Shown: positions 15,485-24,231, counted from the first letter of the stretch. The stretch is 24,348 nucleotides of DNA from Planctomycetaceae bacterium (GCA_012965455.1 DTSG01000460.1:1-24348); one strand, 5' to 3'. Notes: generated by a model from the sequence alone, not told the origin. Numbers and translations are program-made.

Positions 15485-17038
15485 TCAGCTGCCATCATTA
15501 TAGGCTCTGACTGATTGCGGAAAGACCTCAGAAATAACAAAGCTGTTAGTCTGCTGTTGCGTGGTTTGTTTGGTCGAGGTCTCCATTACAGCCCAATACA
15601 CCACTACCAATGTTCCCAGAAGTACGCAAACGATACTTAACGCAATCACAATCCACCCCCAAAGAGGCATGCGTTTCACGACAGCCGAAGTGGTGGTACC
15701 GTCTAACAATCCATGAGTGGTGCTTTGCAATGATTGTTGCGCACCCTCAGTACCAAGTTCAATACGACTGTTTCCTGTACTAATACTGCTATCGGGCACG
15801 ACCATAAATTGACTATCACTCAGCGCCGAACCGCTGCCGGAAATCAACTGGGCCGATGAAGCACCACCACCAACTGCGACATGATTAGCCACGGCAACGG
15901 CCGCATGCATCGCTTCCACAATAGTATCGGTGGATTGGTTGGCGTCTTGGCGCGGCGGCAGATGAATTGGGTCGGCTACATTTTTCGTCGCATCAATGCC
16001 CTGAGTTTGTAACCAAGTTTCCAACGCGACAGATATCTCTAGACAATTCTGATACCGGTTATCAACTTCTTTTTGCAGCATCTTAAAACAAATCGCTGCC
16101 AATTGGTCTGGGCAATCAGGTCGATCCACGCCTATCGCTGGAGGCATTTTCGATTGATGCATCGCTATCCGCTGAGCCAATGTTCCTTCGGGAAATGGTG
16201 GATGCCCCGTCAATGCGTAATACATCGTGCAGCCCAATCCATAGATATCTGCTCGTAAGTCAATGTCGTGACTATTGAGCGCTTGCTCCGGAGCAAGATA
16301 ATCTGCCGTGCCTAATATTTTTTCGTTGTGCTTGTCCGTTAAACCCGCTAGTTCAGAATCATCGTCATTCATGAGCGCAAGGCCCATATCGAGAATCTTC
16401 AACTGTCCATTTTCTTCGACCAACAGATTGGCCGGTTTGACATCGCGATGAATCATCCCAACTGTATGTGCGTGGTCTAAGCCTCGAGCTGCTTGCAAAA
16501 TGTATTGTGCGGTTTCAATAAATCCTGTCGGACCATCATCTTTGACGATCGTCATCAGGTCTCTTCCGGCAACGTATTCCATCACTAAATAATGCGTCTC
16601 ACTGGCACTATCAATATCGTACGCTCTGACAATATTCGGATGGTCTAACGCCGCCGTCGCTTGGGCTTCCCGATAAAACCGTTCAAGATAGGAAGAATCA
16701 TCTACGCGATTTCGAGGCAACACTTTGATGGCACGCAATCGTTTCATCAGCGTATGCTCTGCGAGGTAGACAGTGCTCATTCCGCCAACGCCGATATGCC
16801 CTAGCAGTTTATATTTCCCCAGAAAGAAACCTTTATATTTTTTGTCGAGTAGCTTTTTCGATTGCCATTTCGTAATTACATTCTGGGCAATCAGAAAATC
16901 TGCCATTTGCTTCGCATCGTTGGGTAATGCTCCGTCATTTTCCTCGACACAAAGCCGCAACGCTTTCTTGAGGGGCGCATCGTCAATCAACTTGCTGCGA
17001 CGCAATATATCGAGAAATTTTCGGGTCGTTATCGCCAT
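15485..17038 (-). CDS. Hanks-type Ser/Thr protein kinase with C-terminal membrane anchor, DMG variant
   Basis: 517 residues. Residues 1-73 are a small helical domain often found before planctomycete kinases (FLDILRRSKLIDDAPLKKAL and WQSKKLLDKKYKGFFLGKY). Kinase domain about 75-345: glycine loop GVGGMSTV (83-90), Lys105 in AIKVLP, HRDVKPAN (197-204), DMG instead of DFG (217-219), APE (249-251). A Ser/Thr/Gln-rich linker leads to a transmembrane helix near 455-483 (MPLWGWIVIALSIVCVLLG) and a 33-residue tail. The catalytic Lys and Asp residues are intact, so activity is expected. The next gene on this strand, 93 bases on, encodes the double-heme protein. Confidence 0.93.
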   Translation of the reverse strand: MAITTRKFLDILRRSKLIDDAPLKKALRLCVEENDGALPNDAKQMADFLIAQNVITKWQSKKLLDKKYKGFFLGKYKLLGHIGVGGMSTVYLAEHTLMKRLRAIKVLPRNRVDDSSYLERFYREAQATAALDHPNIVRAYDIDSASETHYLVMEYVAGRDLMTIVKDDGPTGFIETAQYILQAARGLDHAHTVGMIHRDVKPANLLVEENGQLKILDMGLALMNDDDSELAGLTDKHNEKILGTADYLAPEQALNSHDIDLRADIYGLGCTMYYALTGHPPFPEGTLAQRIAMHQSKMPPAIGVDRPDCPDQLAAICFKMLQKEVDNRYQNCLEISVALETWLQTQGIDATKNVADPIHLPPRQDANQSTDTIVEAMHAAVAVANHVAVGGGASSAQLISGSGSALSDSQFMVVPDSSISTGNSRIELGTEGAQQSLQSTTHGLLDGTTTSAVVKRMPLWGWIVIALSIVCVLLGTLVVVYWAVMETSTKQTTQQQTNSFVISEVFPQSVRAYNDGS

Positions 17039-17300
17039 GGTTTGCTCGGATTGAGAAAATTGGCACGCGGAGTGACAAACTGCAAAAAGGCTTGTATATA
17101 GAAGTTAAACGTGAAGTAACCATCATAACGTATCAGGACTTTAATGTCGCTTACCGTTATAGTTTAACCGTTGTATAACTAGCCAATAGTATTAGAAAGC
17201 GTCGACACACGGTATCGGCGCAACCACAATAGACAATAAAATAAGGACTTTACCGGCGCCGTCACGATCAACCTACAATTAAAACGCACTAATTCACCAA
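17039..17300. promoter_or_regulatory. Divergent intergenic region between kinase and thioredoxin-fold gene
   Basis: 262 bases, AT-rich in its left half, without a coding frame I would trust. It must contain promoters for the minus-strand kinase gene and the plus-strand three-gene operon. A GTTATA/TATAAC inverted repeat with a 12-base loop overlaps two near-copies of ACCGTT (about 17152-17180). No clear paired -35/-10 boxes and no Shine-Dalgarno before either start. Confidence 0.35.
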
Positions 17301-17537
17301 ATGTCCTCATTTTCCGCCACACTTTATTCTCGAGACAATTGCCCTCTATGCGATGAAGCCTATGAAATTCTCGATAGATACGGCTTCTCCATAGAGACTA
17401 TTGATATCTCACAGGATTCAGAATTGCTTGACAAATACGAAATGTGCATTCCCGTCGTGGAGATTGATGGAAAGGTCCGTTTTCGTGGTAAAATCAATGA
17501 AGTCCTACTACGTCGTATCATAGGAAGCCGTTTGTGA
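17301..17537 (+). CDS. Glutaredoxin-like (DUF836) thioredoxin-fold protein
   Basis: 78 residues, cytoplasmic. The N-terminal strand LYSRDNCPLCDEA carries a CxxC redox pair (Cys14, Cys17), followed by a helix, then IDISQDSEL, the cis-proline region IPVVEIDGKVRFRG and a C-terminal helix. This is the full length for the small glutaredoxin-like/DUF836 family; a role as thiol-disulfide reductant is the family expectation. The stop codon overlaps the GTG start of the next gene by four bases (GTGA), so translation is probably coupled and the three genes form an operon. Confidence 0.88.
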   Translation: MSSFSATLYSRDNCPLCDEAYEILDRYGFSIETIDISQDSELLDKYEMCIPVVEIDGKVRFRGKINEVLLRRIIGSRL

Positions 17538-18205
17538 GCAAACCATTTCAATCTCAGCTCGGTGTATTCGCTAAATATTGGGAACCTGGTCAAGTGAAAA
17601 CTCGACTCGCACGCGATACGAACCAAGAATTTGCGGCAAGTGTCTATCGGCAATTTATCCAAGCGACGCTGGAAACAGCTACCGGCATTGCCCAACGCAG
17701 TGTGCTAGCTTTCACTCCGACTGACCAATACACCGAATTTGTCCAATGCCTCCCCGCTGGCTGGACCATGGTTGCCCAGGCCACGGGCGATCTCGGACAA
17801 CGTATGCTCGCATATTTCACCGACGCACACGCGCACCAAATCGAAAAGGTTGTTCTGATCGGCAGCGACAGCCCGCACTTACCCGCAGCACTACTCAAGC
17901 AAGCATTTGATCAACTTGATGCACATCAGTGTGTCATCGGTCCCGCCCGCGACGGCGGATATTATCTCATCGGCGCACGCAATATTGTGCCACCCGTGTT
18001 TGCAGAGGTTGATTGGTCCACCGACAATGTTCTCCAACAGACGATCACCAAACTGCAAGATGCTAATATCTCCTACTCACTGCTACCACCTTGGCTCGAC
18101 ATCGATACGATTGATGATTTCCGCGAATTACAGCAGGACCTCGAACACAGTGGACATTGGCTTTGCGATGAACTCCATACACTACAGCAGGAGTTCTTGT
18201 CATGA
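17534..18205 (+). CDS. TIGR04282/DUF2064 family GT-A-fold glycosyltransferase-like protein
   Basis: 223 residues starting at GTG 17534, overlapping the upstream stop. Family landmarks: LGVFAKYWEPGQVKTRLA at the N-terminus (nucleotide-binding, like other GT-A-fold transferases), VVLIGSDSPHLP (metal-binding acidic motif), IGPARDGGYYLIG, and the C-terminal LDIDTIDDFREL. TIGR04282 members were named from arsenosugar gene clusters, but many occur elsewhere; neither an ArsM-type methyltransferase nor an ArsS-type radical SAM protein is seen in this window, so the substrate is left open. Its stop overlaps the ATG of the thiO-like gene by four bases. Confidence 0.88.
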   Translation: MSKPFQSQLGVFAKYWEPGQVKTRLARDTNQEFAASVYRQFIQATLETATGIAQRSVLAFTPTDQYTEFVQCLPAGWTMVAQATGDLGQRMLAYFTDAHAHQIEKVVLIGSDSPHLPAALLKQAFDQLDAHQCVIGPARDGGYYLIGARNIVPPVFAEVDWSTDNVLQQTITKLQDANISYSLLPPWLDIDTIDDFRELQQDLEHSGHWLCDELHTLQQEFLS

Positions 18206-19344
18206 GCCACGGGGAACATGATGTGTTGATTATTGGAGCAGGCGTCATTGGGTTGTCGCTCGCGTGGGAACTATCCAATCGAGGCAAAACCGTACACGTA
18301 ATCGATGCGAATTTACCCGGGCGTGAAGCTTCCTGGGCAGGCGGCGGAATCTTACCGGATGCGAATTTGCAACACGCCCTCGACCCGCTTGATAAACTAC
18401 GAGGTCTCAGCCAGCAACTCCATCCAATATGGGCTGATCGTCTAAAAATTGAAACGGGCATTGATAACCACTTTGAAGTTTGCGGTGGTGTGCACGTCGC
18501 CCGCCGCACCGGTGAAGCAGCCGCCCTAGCAGGATTGCTTGCCACCTTACCAGCAGAAGGTATTGCCGTTGAAAAACTCAACTCACAACAACTGCGTAAA
18601 CTCGAGCCTGCACTGGATCCTGATCAATTTCTCGCTGCCTATTATTTGCCCAACGACGCGCTGCTACGCAATCCGCGGCATTTACAAGCGCTGGTTGCGG
18701 CATGTGAGAAGAACGGAGTACTCATTACACCACATTGTGCTGTCACCGATATTCCAATCGACCTTGGACATATCCATAGTGTGCCATCGCCGCAGGGCTC
18801 GCTGAGAGCTAAACAAATATGCATTACCGCCGGCGCTTGGTCAGCCATGCTATTGCAGCAGCTGAATATCGAAAATGGCATTGTTCCTATACGTGGTCAG
18901 ATGCTGTTGTATCAGGCAGCAACAGGAACCATCAATCGAGTGATCAATGAGGGGTCACGTTATGTGATTCCACGGCGAGATGGCCATATTTTAGTTGGCT
19001 CGTGCGAAGAAGAAGTCGGCTTCGAAAAAGGGACGACTCCGCAGATGCTCGATCAATTGGCAGATTTCGCCGGTCAACTCATTCCGCCGCTCAACGGACT
19101 CGAGATTAAACAAAGTTGGTCTGGTTTACGTCCGGCGAGTTTCGATGGCATGCCCTATCTGAGTCGCATCACCGCAGCGGACAATTTATTCATCGCCGCT
19201 GGCCACTTTCGCAGTGGCTTACAAATGTCACCTGCAACAGCTGTCGTGATGGCTGACCTCATGGCCGGTGATACACCAGCCATTGACATTTCCCATTTCA
19301 GCATCCTCCGTAATAGCAATACACCGGATACTGTGAATTTTTGA
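18202..19344 (+). CDS. thiO: Glycine oxidase ThiO-like FAD-dependent amine oxidase
   Basis: 380 residues from ATG 18202 (ATGA overlap with the previous stop). Rossmann FAD motif VLIIGAGVIGLSLAWELSNRG, the DAO-family LPGREASWAGGGIL loop, PIRGQML, YVIPRRDGHILVGS and the C-terminal GHFRSGLQMSPATA all match ThiO/glycine oxidases. The known ThiO reaction oxidises glycine to the imine for thiamine thiazole synthesis. No other thiamine gene is adjacent; instead it is coupled to a glutaredoxin-like and a TIGR04282 protein, so a different amine substrate remains possible. The operon appears to end here: the next gene starts more than 200 bases later. Confidence 0.88.
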   Translation: MSHGEHDVLIIGAGVIGLSLAWELSNRGKTVHVIDANLPGREASWAGGGILPDANLQHALDPLDKLRGLSQQLHPIWADRLKIETGIDNHFEVCGGVHVARRTGEAAALAGLLATLPAEGIAVEKLNSQQLRKLEPALDPDQFLAAYYLPNDALLRNPRHLQALVAACEKNGVLITPHCAVTDIPIDLGHIHSVPSPQGSLRAKQICITAGAWSAMLLQQLNIENGIVPIRGQMLLYQAATGTINRVINEGSRYVIPRRDGHILVGSCEEEVGFEKGTTPQMLDQLADFAGQLIPPLNGLEIKQSWSGLRPASFDGMPYLSRITAADNLFIAAGHFRSGLQMSPATAVVMADLMAGDTPAIDISHFSILRNSNTPDTVNF

Positions 19345-19563
19345 TTTTCAATTCCAGATTCTAAATTTTGTGATAATTCGTGCAATCCGAGGTTGAGTTT
19401 ATTCGACACTGTACCATCGGATACGCGTGGCAAACTGATTCGCGGTATCAATTTCCGCAATACGGGCGGGCATCCTCCAACGGTGAACTCAACCGCGACA
19501 CCTCATTGTTTGTGGTACTACTGCTGCCGTTTTCATACTAGAATACGACAGCACACCAACAAC

Positions 19564-20850
19564 ATGCAAGCAAAGGCCATTGCTGAAAACGAAACGAATT
19601 TTATGGCAATTGACACTCCCGCTCATATCATCATCATCGGTGCTGGCCCTATCGGACTCGAAACCGCACTATATTCTCGCTACTTGGGCTACCAAGTCAC
19701 CCTTATCGAAAAAGACGAAGTCTGCCAACATGTTTTGCGCTGGCAACACATCAGTATGTTCTCACGATTCGGAGACAATAGTTCGACATTAGGACGAGCG
19801 GCCATCGCAGGTCAATCTCCCGAACACCCGTTGGACGCTTTGGATCAATTACAAACCGGAGCCCAGTGGTTCAAGAACTATCTCGAACCACTAAGTCATA
19901 CCGACCTAATCGTTGACCATATCCGCACGAACACGAAAGTTCTTTCCGTTTCCCGTTCGTGGCTCATCAAAACAGATCTAGCTGACCGGCAATCCCGCGT
20001 GGCCGATTCGTTTCGCGTGTTAATCCAAGACGGTAATCAAGAAACTGTTATTACCGCTGACATCGTTATCGACACATCCGGCGTCCTTGGGCAACCCAAT
20101 CCAATTGGTGCTGGTGGCGGAACCGCTATTGGTGAGAACAACTGTCACCAACAATTTCATCGGCTGAGTCCGACCGCTGAGCAAGCCGCCACTCTTACCA
20201 ACCAACGCATCCTAGTCGTCGGATCTGGGCATACCGCTGCCCACACCCTAGTCAACCTAACTCAAGCTCGCTCCACAGCAGATGCAACCATTACCTGGAT
20301 TACACGCAACTCGAATCAATTGGGAATTGCCACCATCGCTAATGACCCGTTGAGCACTCGCCGCGACCTAGTGCAACAAGCCAACCAAACGGTAGCCAGC
20401 AAACAAGTCACTCGTATCGCGGGAACCATCATCCACCGCATTACGCAGCAAGACGCCGGAACATTCGAAGTAGAACTGCACCAACAGGACGATGGTGAAA
20501 ACGACGGCAGGCAGATAACGCTCGTCGTCGATCAAGTTTTTGCTCATACCGGATTTCAACCCGACAACTCCATATTTCGAGAACTACAAGTTCACCTATG
20601 TTATGCGACTGAGGGGCCCATCAAACTCGCCGCTAAACTACTAGACCACGGACCGGAAGATTGCCTTGATCAATCACCGCTGTCGGCAACCGATCTTATC
20701 AACCCAGAACCCAATTTTTACGTCCTCGGAGTAAAGAGCTACGGCCGCAATTCAAACTTCTTATTCAGCGTGGGATTACAACAAATAACACAGCTGTTTC
20801 AGATCATTGGGGACCGCAAAGACCTCGACCTCTATGCCACATTCAAATAA
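19564..20850 (+). CDS. FMO/pyridine-nucleotide-disulfide-type FAD/NAD(P)-dependent oxidoreductase
   Basis: 428 residues from ATG 19564; the frame is open upstream to a TTG at 19393 but that stretch lacks protein-like character, and Met at 19603 is another possible start. FAD-binding IIIIGAGPIGLETALYSRYLG at the N-terminus, an ATG-like DTSGVLGQPNP element, then a second Rossmann motif VVGSGHTAAHTLVNL for NAD(P)H, and a C-terminal FYVLGVKSYGRNSNFLF typical of the fold. There is no CxxC redox disulfide, so it resembles flavin monooxygenases/ornithine-hydroxylase-type enzymes more than disulfide reductases. Its end overlaps the radical SAM start by 17 bases. Substrate unknown. Confidence 0.88.
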   Translation: MQAKAIAENETNFMAIDTPAHIIIIGAGPIGLETALYSRYLGYQVTLIEKDEVCQHVLRWQHISMFSRFGDNSSTLGRAAIAGQSPEHPLDALDQLQTGAQWFKNYLEPLSHTDLIVDHIRTNTKVLSVSRSWLIKTDLADRQSRVADSFRVLIQDGNQETVITADIVIDTSGVLGQPNPIGAGGGTAIGENNCHQQFHRLSPTAEQAATLTNQRILVVGSGHTAAHTLVNLTQARSTADATITWITRNSNQLGIATIANDPLSTRRDLVQQANQTVASKQVTRIAGTIIHRITQQDAGTFEVELHQQDDGENDGRQITLVVDQVFAHTGFQPDNSIFRELQVHLCYATEGPIKLAAKLLDHGPEDCLDQSPLSATDLINPEPNFYVLGVKSYGRNSNFLFSVGLQQITQLFQIIGDRKDLDLYATFK

Positions 20851-21757
20851 TTCCGTCATGGCAACATCACTACCCACCATCAGCCTATCTCATCTCGATG
20901 AACTTTGGTTTCAGGTCAGCGGGACACTTTGCAATCTCACCTGTAACCACTGTTTCATCTCCTGTAGTCCCACCAACAAAAATTTTGGCTTTCTATCGCT
21001 GGTAACAATCCAAGCATCGCTTGAACAAAGCGTAAAACTTGGAGTTAAAGGCTATTACTTTACTGGTGGAGAACCATTTCTAAACCCCGAAATGACGGCG
21101 ATCCTCATCGCAACGCTAAAGTACGGTCCCGCGACCGTGCTGACCAATGCAACCGTGCTCAAACAGGAGTGGATCGACGCCTTGGTCGCAGCATCCCGCA
21201 CAAGTCGCTATAGCCTTGAATTCCGAGTCTCGATTGACGGGTTTGACCCCGCTACCAATGACCCGATTCGAGGTGCAGGAACATTTGTACGAGCGCTGGC
21301 AGGCGTCCAGCAACTCGTCAAAGCCGGCTTCCTACCAATCATCACGGCGACTCGGACATGGCCAATAGCCGACGACCGCACCGTATTAGCCAACTTCATC
21401 GCGACTCTCAAGGAAGCTGGCTACGATCGCCCCCGCATTAAACTGCTACCTGCCTTGAAAATCGGTGCAGAAGCACAACGCAGCAGTGGATATACTGACG
21501 CACAACGGGTGACCTCAGAAATGCTAGACGGACTCGATAACTCGCAGTTCGTTTGTGAGCATGCTCGGATCGTCACAGATCGTGGAGTCCACGTCTGTCC
21601 AATTCTGATCGAAGAACCCGATTCCCTACTTGGTACCGACTTGCAACAGGCAACACAAGCAGACTACGCCATCACGCACGGTGCCTGTCTCACTTGCTAT
21701 CAATACGGAGCAATCTGTTCTAATCCCTCACTTGGCCTTACGAGTGGAGATGCTTGA
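20834..21757 (+). CDS. Radical SAM enzyme with SPASM-like C-terminal cysteines
   Basis: 307 residues from ATG 20834, overlapping the flavoprotein gene; ATG 20858 is a possible later start. The SAM-cluster motif is CNLTCNHC (Cys33, Cys37, Cys40), with GYYFTGGEPFLNP (GGE motif, 78-80) and RVSIDG. Five further cysteines (241, 255, 285, 288, 295) in VCPIL and HGACLTCYQYGAICSN suggest an auxiliary iron-sulfur cluster as in SPASM/twitch proteins. Such enzymes often modify peptides or small metabolites; no precursor peptide is evident nearby. The stop TGA overlaps the next ATG (TGATG), so it is translationally coupled to the metallophosphoesterase-like gene. Confidence 0.9.
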   Translation: MPHSNNSVMATSLPTISLSHLDELWFQVSGTLCNLTCNHCFISCSPTNKNFGFLSLVTIQASLEQSVKLGVKGYYFTGGEPFLNPEMTAILIATLKYGPATVLTNATVLKQEWIDALVAASRTSRYSLEFRVSIDGFDPATNDPIRGAGTFVRALAGVQQLVKAGFLPIITATRTWPIADDRTVLANFIATLKEAGYDRPRIKLLPALKIGAEAQRSSGYTDAQRVTSEMLDGLDNSQFVCEHARIVTDRGVHVCPILIEEPDSLLGTDLQQATQADYAITHGACLTCYQYGAICSNPSLGLTSGDA

Positions 21758-22539
21758 TGACAACTCAAATTGCGCTATTCGGCGGCGTGTACAGTAACTA
21801 CCTGGCACTCGACGCGGCTATTACGGACGCCTGTACCCGCGGGATATCCGACCTTTACTGCCTGGGCGACCTCGGAGCGTTCGGCCCGTTTCCAGACCGC
21901 ATATTCCCTCTTCTCCAGCGACATAACGTTCAGTGCATTCAAGGCAACTACGACGACTCCATTGGCAACGATTTAGATAACTGCCAATGCGGTTATACCG
22001 ATGAACGCGATAACTACTATGCAAACATAAGCTATCAATATACGCAGCAACATACGAGCGCTGATAACAAGGTGTTCCTACGTCAACTACCACGCACCCG
22101 CATCATCCAAGTCGAACAAACTCAGATCCTGCTATGCCATGGCAGCCCCCGAAAACTAAACGAATTCCTCTGGGAATCAACGTCACCGGATCATTTCTTA
22201 GAGCCGTTTTTCTCACAACATGCCGTCGACGTGATTGCGGTGACGCATACTGGGATCAAGTGGCAAAGGCAACTCCCTAGTGGACTATTCGTAAACGTTG
22301 GCGTACTTGGTCGTCCCGAAAACGATGGCACGACCAACGTCTGGTACACCATACTCGAAGTGTCCGGTAGCAAAACCGCTGTCGAATTTGTTCCAATCGA
22401 GTATGATTATCAACAACTTGCCCAAGACATGCAAAACGAACAATTGCCACGAGAGTTTATTGACACAATTAATACTGGCTGGTGGACTACTTGCTTGGAA
22501 GTCCTGCCGCAAAAAGAACGAACCATTGGCAAGCACTAG
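21757..22539 (+). CDS. Metallophosphoesterase-like protein lacking metal-1 ligands
   Basis: 260 residues from ATG 21757 (the TTG at 21754 is one codon earlier). The fold is that of calcineurin-like phosphodiesterases: CLGDLGAFGP (Asp38), GNYDDSIG (Asn64), LCHGSP (His128) and THTGIKW (His164). Motif I, normally DxH, is GGVYSN (Gly10, Tyr12). The catalytic His of GNH is Tyr65, and the second His of GHxH is Gly166. Hence all metal-2 ligands remain while the non-bridging metal-1 ligands and the catalytic acid are gone. It is coupled to the radical SAM gene and followed 27 bases later by a glycosyltransferase. Ordinary phosphodiesterase activity is unlikely; function unknown. Confidence 0.88.
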   Translation: MTTQIALFGGVYSNYLALDAAITDACTRGISDLYCLGDLGAFGPFPDRIFPLLQRHNVQCIQGNYDDSIGNDLDNCQCGYTDERDNYYANISYQYTQQHTSADNKVFLRQLPRTRIIQVEQTQILLCHGSPRKLNEFLWESTSPDHFLEPFFSQHAVDVIAVTHTGIKWQRQLPSGLFVNVGVLGRPENDGTTNVWYTILEVSGSKTAVEFVPIEYDYQQLAQDMQNEQLPREFIDTINTGWWTTCLEVLPQKERTIGKH

Positions 22540-22566
22540 GCTGTCCTCGTAACCGCTAAACTGATT

Positions 22567-24090
22567 ATGCGCCCCCAACAAATCCTTGCCACTTTTACCA
22601 TTACAGCCATCGCTGGATTTGCTCTGGTCGCAATAACCATCACCTACATTGATCAGCCGCTGTGGATCGATGAACTGCACACATCGTGGACCATCAATGG
22701 CGGATTTGCAGACGTTATTCCACGTGGGAACGCCGGGAATCAAGCGCCGCTGTATTACTTCATCCTCAAAGCTATCACCCAACTTGCTGGACCCTCAGAA
22801 TCAGTACTGCGATCGTTTTCCATAATTTCAACCATCGCCAGCATCGCACTCATGACAGGCTGGGGAGTTATGAAAAAAGTGCATCCTCTGTTACTCGGCT
22901 GTGTCATGGTGATGTTCGCCACCGACCGTTTGGTAACTCTTTTTGCGCTCGAAGCGCGGCCTTATGCATTTCTGATGTTTTTGACGATCCTCCTATTCAT
23001 CCTGCAATCCACGCGCATGCAACACTTCCGATCTAGGGTTTTAAAGGAAGTCCTATGGACGCTCTGCGCAACGGCCATGTTCTACACCCATTACACAGCA
23101 CTTCCTGTGATTGCCGTGCTATTTCTGTCGCGGGTAGTCTGCCGTAACGACAACCAAATAACTATCAAAATTCTGCTGTTGCAATTCGTCACAATTGCCG
23201 CCTTTGCCGTGGGACGGTTGGAGCATTTCTCTTCAGTTTTCGCGATGCGCGACAACTGGGCAACGTTTATTAAGCCAGAGCGGGCCACGATAGAAGGACT
23301 AGCTACCAGTTTTCCCATAATCGCCTTAGTCCTGATTCCCTGCGGCTTGCTAATACTCGACCGCCTCTTGCAAAAACAACAGGCAAATACAAAACCGAAA
23401 AATAACGACGAACGCTCGCCGAGCGATTCCAGTATCAAAACACTGCTCATGTGGGGACTACTGCCGCTGCTAACCGCCTGGATTTGTACTCGGTTCGCCT
23501 GGGTCAATTGGTTCTTCCCGCGGTACTTGATAACAATCGCACCGGCCTTCTATTTATTACTTTGTGCTGCCATTTGTCGCCTGCAGCAGCCCGTTATAAT
23601 GACTGCGGGCTTTCTGATCGCAATCTGTACGTGGGGCGTTCTCGGACACAGTGTGGCTGATCGATATTTAGCAGACACAGTGACGGTGAAGCGCGAGTCG
23701 TGGAAGCAAATCGTGCAACACTTAAACGCTCAAACCGGCAGCGGCAATGTGTTGCTGATGTCAGGGCTAATTGAAGATCCACAATTAGCGGCGCAGCAGG
23801 TCGTGCAATCTGGCAGAGTGCCGCTGCAACAATATTGTCAGTTTCCTGTACGCGGTTTATATAGCCTAGAGCAGCGTTGGAACGTCACCGCGCTGAGCTC
23901 CGCTGATACCTCCGCAGCCACACTGCAACCGTACTTGATGGCACCTCGCACATGGGTTATTGTCCGCGGTTCTCGTCGGATTCGCCAATGGGAACAATTA
24001 ACCCAACAAACTTTCCACAAACAACAATATTCTCGAATGGACTTCTCTGGAAACATCGCCCTGTTTACGTGGAGAAAACAGAATCACTGA
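22567..24090 (+). CDS. PMT/ArnT-type (GT39-like) membrane glycosyltransferase
   Basis: 507 residues, an integral membrane protein with about ten hydrophobic segments and a soluble C-terminal part (from about residue 375). The first periplasmic loop carries LWIDELHTSW, the Asp-Glu motif of GT-C transferases that use polyprenyl-phosphate sugars, followed by NAGNQAPLYYF. The cytoplasmic loop KQQANTKPKNNDERSPSD interrupts the membrane part. It starts 27 bases after the metallophosphoesterase-like gene and likely belongs to the same transcript. Such proteins move a sugar to a lipid or protein outside the membrane; donor and acceptor cannot be read from the sequence. Confidence 0.87.
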   Translation: MRPQQILATFTITAIAGFALVAITITYIDQPLWIDELHTSWTINGGFADVIPRGNAGNQAPLYYFILKAITQLAGPSESVLRSFSIISTIASIALMTGWGVMKKVHPLLLGCVMVMFATDRLVTLFALEARPYAFLMFLTILLFILQSTRMQHFRSRVLKEVLWTLCATAMFYTHYTALPVIAVLFLSRVVCRNDNQITIKILLLQFVTIAAFAVGRLEHFSSVFAMRDNWATFIKPERATIEGLATSFPIIALVLIPCGLLILDRLLQKQQANTKPKNNDERSPSDSSIKTLLMWGLLPLLTAWICTRFAWVNWFFPRYLITIAPAFYLLLCAAICRLQQPVIMTAGFLIAICTWGVLGHSVADRYLADTVTVKRESWKQIVQHLNAQTGSGNVLLMSGLIEDPQLAAQQVVQSGRVPLQQYCQFPVRGLYSLEQRWNVTALSSADTSAATLQPYLMAPRTWVIVRGSRRIRQWEQLTQQTFHKQQYSRMDFSGNIALFTWRKQNH

Positions 24091-24231
24091 AATCATTCGC
24101 AATAGGTCCGTTAAACATAGGTTCCGACAAGATATTGCCTAGTTACGGCTAACCATAATTCAATTCCTCGGGTAAACTCACAATTTGGATATTTCTTATC
24201 GAAACACCCCCTTTGACAAACACATCTAACC

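Noticed and set aside
17534..18205. Arsenosugar biosynthesis locus because of the TIGR04282 protein
   Set aside because: No ArsM-type methyltransferase is present and the radical SAM protein here does not look like ArsS; TIGR04282 proteins are widespread.
19393..19563. N-terminal extension of the flavoprotein from a TTG
   Set aside because: The translated stretch is Cys/Arg/His-rich and unlike a protein start; the FAD motif follows normally from ATG 19564 or 19603.
24091..24231. Cobalamin or SAH riboswitch upstream of metH, or the TTGACA at 24213-24218 as promoter
   Set aside because: No B12-box or stacked helices are visible, and a matching -10 would fall inside the coding region.
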